Positions 7,434 to 10,420 of a stretch of 10,420 nucleotides of DNA are shown here, one piece after another. How positions within the stretch are numbered: position 1 is the first letter of the stretch; every line of letters begins with the position of its first letter. The notes under the pieces are model-generated. The model searched no databases and had not been told where the DNA came from. It was given only the letters and a program-made list of their open reading frames with translations. Source of the stretch: an uncultured bacterium (lineage in GTDB: Bacteria; Planctomycetota; UBA8108); NCBI GenBank assembly GCA_913050545.1, contig CAJWZY010000047.1, positions 1 to 10,420 on the forward strand, in the 5' to 3' direction. A program made the translations under genes and the position numbers.

Positions 7434-8480
7434 ATGGAACAATTATCAGCCTGGCTGACAGGTGCTGAAACCATCGAGCTTCGCGAGGCTCCTGTGCCTC
7501 AACCCGGCCCCGGTGAGCTGCTCATCCGCATCGGCGCAGCGGTGACCTGTGGGACGGACGTCAAGGTCTACAGCAGGGGAGGGCATCCACGAATGCTGGA
7601 GGTTCCCTCGCCATTTGGTCATGAGGTGGCAGGGACGGTCATTGGCTGTGGGGCCGGTATTGAAAACTGGCAGGAGGGGGATCGGGTCGTCGTTTCCAAT
7701 TCAGCCTCCTGCGGCCGCTGTGATTTCTGTGCTCGCGGCAGTGAAAATCTCTGTACCGACCTGGTCTATCTCAACGGAGCTTTTTCACGCTATCTCCTCG
7801 TTCCTGCCCGCTTTGCAGAGAGGGGCGTCTACCGGATCCCGGACCAGCTCGGCTTTGCAGCAGCTGCTCTCAGTGAGCCCCTCGCCTGTGTCCTGCACGG
7901 GATCGAAAAGCTGGATCCGCAGCCGGGTGAATGCGGGGTTCTTTTTGGCGCCGGCCCGATCGGGCTGTTGTTTACCGCTGTTCTCTCAAAGAGGGGGCTG
8001 GAGGTCGTTGTCGCCGATCCGAATGAGCCACGTCTCGAGCTGGCCAGCAGCCTGGGGGCCAGTGGTGTCCTGGCTGTAGAGAGAGGCTCCCCGGCAGCTG
8101 AAAAGGCGCTCTCCATGAGCCCGCAAGCGGGCGGCTTTGACTACGCAATCGATGCGACAGGATCTCCGGCAGGCTGGCTCGACGCCCTGGCTTCTGTACG
8201 GCCCGGCGGCAGGGTGAGCCTCTTTGGAGGCTGTGCGCCGGGGACGGCGGTTGAGCTTGATTCTCACCGGGTTCATTACGAAGAGCTGACGGTAATGGGG
8301 GCCTACCATCATCGCCCGGCTGATTTCAGTGCAGCCCTCGAGCTGCTGGCTGCAGGGGAGCTCGATACGGATGTCTTTCTCTCTTCTGAGCGTCCGCTCG
8401 AAGAGATCGAGGCGGCCCTTGGCGATATGATCGCCCGCCGCGCCGTCAAGGTCGTTATTCGCCCGCATCCCCGGGGTTGA
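7434..8480 (+). CDS. Zinc-dependent MDR alcohol dehydrogenase, second of a tandem pair
   Basis: A 348-residue medium-chain dehydrogenase, a diverged paralogue of the preceding gene. Catalytic zinc ligands are C39 (TCGTD), H63-E64 (FGHE) and E148 in LSEPLACVLHG. Structural zinc cysteines are C93, C96, C99 and C107. The Rossmann motif is GAGPIG (172-177), and D195 at the end of the second beta strand points to NAD+. Both zinc sites are intact, so the protein should be active. Resemblance is to L-iditol/threonine-type dehydrogenases, but the substrate is not recognisable. ATG 7434 is 13 nt after the previous stop, with a purine-rich AGGGAAAGGTG before it. Differences from the first gene in the N-terminal half and substrate-cleft segments argue against a recent duplication. 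The pair could form a hetero-oligomer or act on different alcohols. A possible terminator follows the stop immediately. Confidence 0.88.
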   Translation: MEQLSAWLTGAETIELREAPVPQPGPGELLIRIGAAVTCGTDVKVYSRGGHPRMLEVPSPFGHEVAGTVIGCGAGIENWQEGDRVVVSNSASCGRCDFCARGSENLCTDLVYLNGAFSRYLLVPARFAERGVYRIPDQLGFAAAALSEPLACVLHGIEKLDPQPGECGVLFGAGPIGLLFTAVLSKRGLEVVVADPNEPRLELASSLGASGVLAVERGSPAAEKALSMSPQAGGFDYAIDATGSPAGWLDALASVRPGGRVSLFGGCAPGTAVELDSHRVHYEELTVMGAYHHRPADFSAALELLAAGELDTDVFLSSERPLEEIEAALGDMIARRAVKVVIRPHPRG

Positions 8481-8481
8481 C

Positions 8482-8497
8482 GCTGCCAAAGGGCGGC
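8482..8497 (+). terminator. Possible weak intrinsic terminator after the second dehydrogenase
   Basis: GCTGCC (8482-8487) can pair with GGCGGC (8492-8497) around an AAAG tetraloop, with one G-U pair, starting 2 nt after the stop codon. The tail is ATTATC rather than a proper T-run, so termination would be inefficient or factor-assisted. A second stem, TTGCCC/GGGCAA (8516-8521 with 8528-8533), lies slightly downstream and also lacks a T-run. Confidence 0.35.
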
Positions 8498-8552
8498 ATT
8501 ATCGGAAATCCCTCCTTGCCCGCATGGGGGCAAATGTATATCCTCCAAGGGT

Positions 8553-8632
8553 TCGCTGGGGGTGCCTGATTTTCGAGGCTGAGAACTGACCCTTGGAACC
8601 TGATCCGGTTTGTACCGGCGTAGGAAAAGCGG
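8553..8632 (+). ncRNA. TPP riboswitch aptamer (THI box)
   Basis: All conserved TPP aptamer blocks are present in order. P1 is CGCT (8554-8557) with AGCG (8628-8631). P2 is GGGGGT (8558-8563) with ACCC (8589-8592). The P3 arm closes with GCC and GGC and is followed by the pyrimidine-binding CTGAGA (8579-8584). Next come ACCCTTGGAACCTGATC, P4 as CCT (8599-8601) with AGG (8622-8624), and P5 as CCGGT (8605-8609) with ACCGG (8614-8618) ending in the pyrophosphate-binding GCGTAGG region. The P3 arm is short. It sits 113 nt before thiC, a classical target gene. No T-run follows the aptamer, so control is probably at translation initiation rather than by an intrinsic terminator. Confidence 0.96.
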
Positions 8633-8701
8633 CTCCTGGAGTGGATAGGAGTTAACCTGGAATAAACTTTTGCACCGCTTGTGTTGAACGAGATGCGAGT
8701 C

Positions 8702-8735
8702 TCTTTCCGGGGGGTGCGAAGAAGAGCTGGAAAGG
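8702..8735 (+). promoter_or_regulatory. Candidate Shine-Dalgarno sequestering hairpin of the thiC leader
   Basis: CTTTCC (8703-8708) pairs perfectly with GGAAAG (8729-8734), and a G-U pair extends each end, giving an 8-pair helix with an 18-nt loop. It would cover the AAAGG part of the thiC ribosome binding site. A competing helix pairs 8668-8676 with 8713-8721 (GCACC with GGTGC at its core) and uses bases in the hairpin loop, so both are unlikely to form together. This is hand-folded; energies were not computed. Confidence 0.4.
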
Positions 8736-8738
8736 TGG
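8731..8738 (+). promoter_or_regulatory. thiC ribosome binding site deciding a GTG start
   Basis: AAAGGTGG ends 7 nt before GTG 8746, an appropriate spacing. No ATG in the thiC frame lies between the upstream stop (TAA at 8653) and the conserved protein, so the GTG is the best start. The site overlaps the candidate sequestering helix described above. Confidence 0.65.
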
Positions 8739-8745
8739 TTTTGTA

Positions 8746-10420
8746 GTGGTCAAACGTATTCACGTTAATCCCGATTGGGAACTTCCCGGGCTGGGTAATA
8801 ACCCGTCGACGGAAAAGGAAGGAACCAGCCCCGCTTCCTTCGCGATCAAGCCCGAGATTGGCGGGCGGCGGGCTTTCTGTTCTCCCGACACTCCCGGTAT
8901 GCCTGAGCCGTCCGGGATCAGTGCGATGGACTGGGAAAACGAGAAGGGGAGAAAGCCGGTAACCCAGCTGGAATGTGCACGTGCGGGGTTGATCACCCCG
9001 GAGATGAAGCGCGTGGCTGAGCGGGAGGCGCACCTGAGCGCCGAGCAGATCCGCGTTGAGGTTGCTGCCGGGCGCATGATCATTCCGGCCAATAAGGTAC
9101 ACCTGCGCCACCAGCTCGATCCGATGTGCATCGGCCGGGCCTCGACCACCAAGATCAACGCCAACATGGGGGCCTCGCCTGTCAGTTCCGGCACCGAGGA
9201 AGAGCTTGAAAAGCTGCAGTGGGCCGAGCGCTGGGGTGCCGATACGATCATGGACCTCTCCACGGGCGGGCAGATTGACCTGTGCCGCGAGACCTTCATC
9301 AGGAACTCAAGGACTCCCATCGGAACAGTGCCGCTCTACTCGATGATCATCGGGCGTAAGCTCGAGGACCTGACCCACGATATGATCCTCGAGAATCTCG
9401 AGCACCAGGCGAAGCAGGGCGTCGACTATTTCACCCTCCACGCCGGTGTGCTCAAGGAGCACCTGCACCTGGTCAAGGACAGGCTGATAGGGATTGTCTC
9501 ACGCGGCGGCAGCCTGCTGGCCAAGTGGATGCTGATCCACAACAAACAGAATCCAATGTACGATCTCTTCGAGGACATCTGTGACATCATGCGGGAGTAC
9601 GATGTTTCTTTCAGCCTCGGCGACGGCCTCCGTCCCGGCGGGCTCGCCGATGCCAGTGATGCCGCGCAGATGGCAGAGCTGGAAACCCTCGGTGAGCTGA
9701 CCCAGCGGGCCTGGGCCAAGGGCGTGCAGGTCATGATCGAGGGGCCGGGGCATGTGCCGTTTGACCAGATCGAGTTCAACATGAAGCTCGAGCGGCGGCT
9801 TTGCCACGGGGCGCCTTTCTATGTGCTCGGTCCCCTGGTCACCGATATATTCCCCGGCTACGACCACATCACCTCCTGCATCGGAGCGACGGCGGCGGCC
9901 TATCATGGAGCCTCCATGCTCTGTTACGTGACGCCGAAGGAGCATCTCGGCCTGCCGAAAAAGGACGATGTCAAGCAGGGCTGTATTGCCTACAAGATTG
10001 CTGCGCATGCAGCGGATGTGGCGCTGGGCATTCCAGGCTCACGCGACAGGGATGACGAGCTCACCAAGGCAAGGGCCGCGCTCAATTGGGAAAAACACTT
10101 CGAGCTGTCTTTTGATCCGGATACGGCAAAGGCCTATCACGACGAAGATCTCGATGTGGACACTGATTTCTGTGCGATGTGCGGCCATGACTGGTGTTCT
10201 GTGAGGATCTCCAAGGAGATTGTCGAGTTTGCCTCCGGCAAGGCTGATGGTTTCCAGCGGGAGGGAGGCCAGGCTGTTCGCACCAGCGCATTGAGTGAGG
10301 ATCAGCAGGATATTCTCCAGAAGCGTGGAGTTCTCTCCCCCGAGGAGATTCATAAGCTGGCTCACAAGGGGGAGCGATCCGCCTGCCATTCTGATCTCGT
10401 CGAGGGCGAAGATGATGCGA
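8746..10420 (+). CDS. thiC: Phosphomethylpyrimidine synthase ThiC, 3' partial
   Basis: The frame is open to the window edge: 558 codons are visible and the stop lies outside. ThiC is a cytosolic radical-SAM enzyme that rearranges aminoimidazole ribotide into hydroxymethylpyrimidine phosphate for thiamin synthesis. Visible features are VTQLECARAGLITPEM (from 72), EVAAGRMIIPANK, WGADTIMDLSTGG, SLGDGLRPGG (290-299), MIEGPGHVP with H336, and TPKEHLGLP with H400. The two histidines have the 64-residue spacing I recall for the metal-binding pair in plant and Caulobacter ThiC. The non-canonical iron-sulfur motif C-x2-C-x4-C is C476, C479, C484. About 71 residues precede the core and a tail of about 75 residues follows the cluster motif. 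The length is therefore intermediate between minimal (about 430) and E. coli (631) forms, and the roughly 30-residue insertion seen in E. coli before EVAAGR is absent. The start is GTG 8746; the gene is controlled by the upstream TPP riboswitch. Confidence 0.97.
   Translation, partial: MVKRIHVNPDWELPGLGNNPSTEKEGTSPASFAIKPEIGGRRAFCSPDTPGMPEPSGISAMDWENEKGRKPVTQLECARAGLITPEMKRVAEREAHLSAEQIRVEVAAGRMIIPANKVHLRHQLDPMCIGRASTTKINANMGASPVSSGTEEELEKLQWAERWGADTIMDLSTGGQIDLCRETFIRNSRTPIGTVPLYSMIIGRKLEDLTHDMILENLEHQAKQGVDYFTLHAGVLKEHLHLVKDRLIGIVSRGGSLLAKWMLIHNKQNPMYDLFEDICDIMREYDVSFSLGDGLRPGGLADASDAAQMAELETLGELTQRAWAKGVQVMIEGPGHVPFDQIEFNMKLERRLCHGAPFYVLGPLVTDIFPGYDHITSCIGATAAAYHGASMLCYVTPKEHLGLPKKDDVKQGCIAYKIAAHAADVALGIPGSRDRDDELTKARAALNWEKHFELSFDPDTAKAYHDEDLDVDTDFCAMCGHDWCSVRISKEIVEFASGKADGFQREGGQAVRTSALSEDQQDILQKRGVLSPEEIHKLAHKGERSACHSDLVEGEDDA

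Noticed and set aside
6365..8480. Recent tandem duplication of the two alcohol dehydrogenases
   Set aside because: The zinc motifs align, but the N-terminal strands, substrate-cleft segments and Rossmann loops differ throughout and no long shared DNA stretch is visible. They look like old paralogues.
8516..8542. Promoter for thiC: TTGCCC (8516-8521) as -35 and TATATC (8537-8542) as -10
   Set aside because: Each box matches only 4 of 6 consensus positions and the 15-nt spacing is short. The -35 candidate is also one arm of a small stem. Not strong enough to annotate.

Overview
The window is a GC-rich bacterial segment. Every recognisable gene lies on the + strand and coding is dense. Seven genes and one riboswitch are supported: a hopanoid-associated glycosyltransferase (5' end cut by the window edge), a small cupin, the AAA+ replication-repair ATPase RarA, a FadN-type 3-hydroxyacyl-CoA dehydrogenase/enoyl-CoA hydratase, a FadA-type thiolase, two consecutive zinc-dependent MDR alcohol dehydrogenases, and thiamin synthesis gene thiC (3' end cut) behind a TPP riboswitch. 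The HpnB-like enzyme, the two-gene fadN-fadA pair and an intermediate-length ThiC suggest a Gram-negative, hopanoid-producing bacterium, possibly Desulfobacterota/deltaproteobacterial-like. That placement is inference from gene content only. There are no insertion sequences, phage genes, CRISPR repeats, tRNAs or rRNAs.

Layout. Positions 2-931 hold hpnB, followed after 17 nt by the cupin (949-1311). After a 56-nt gap, rarA, fadN, fadA, adh1 and adh2 follow with gaps of 19, 22, 6 and 13 nt (1368-8480), so they are probably cotranscribed. A short GC-rich hairpin just past the adh2 stop (8482-8497) may end this unit. The 265-nt gap that follows holds a clear TPP aptamer (8553-8632) and a structured leader. 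thiC then starts at GTG 8746 and runs off the window end.

How the genes work together. FadN and FadA together supply hydratase, 3-hydroxyacyl-CoA dehydrogenase and thiolase, the last three steps of beta-oxidation. No acyl-CoA dehydrogenase or acyl-CoA ligase is visible. The two alcohol dehydrogenases sit directly behind fadA and keep complete catalytic and structural zinc sites, so oxidation of an alcohol feeding the same pathway, or the reverse, is plausible but unproven. RarA has no obvious functional link to its neighbours. thiC is a separate unit controlled by thiamin pyrophosphate.

Most of the window is ordinary core metabolism and I see no convincing new system. The most interesting structure is in the thiC leader: a 9-nt element just upstream of the aptamer that is perfectly complementary to the conserved aptamer core, and competing downstream helices, one of which would hide the thiC ribosome binding site.
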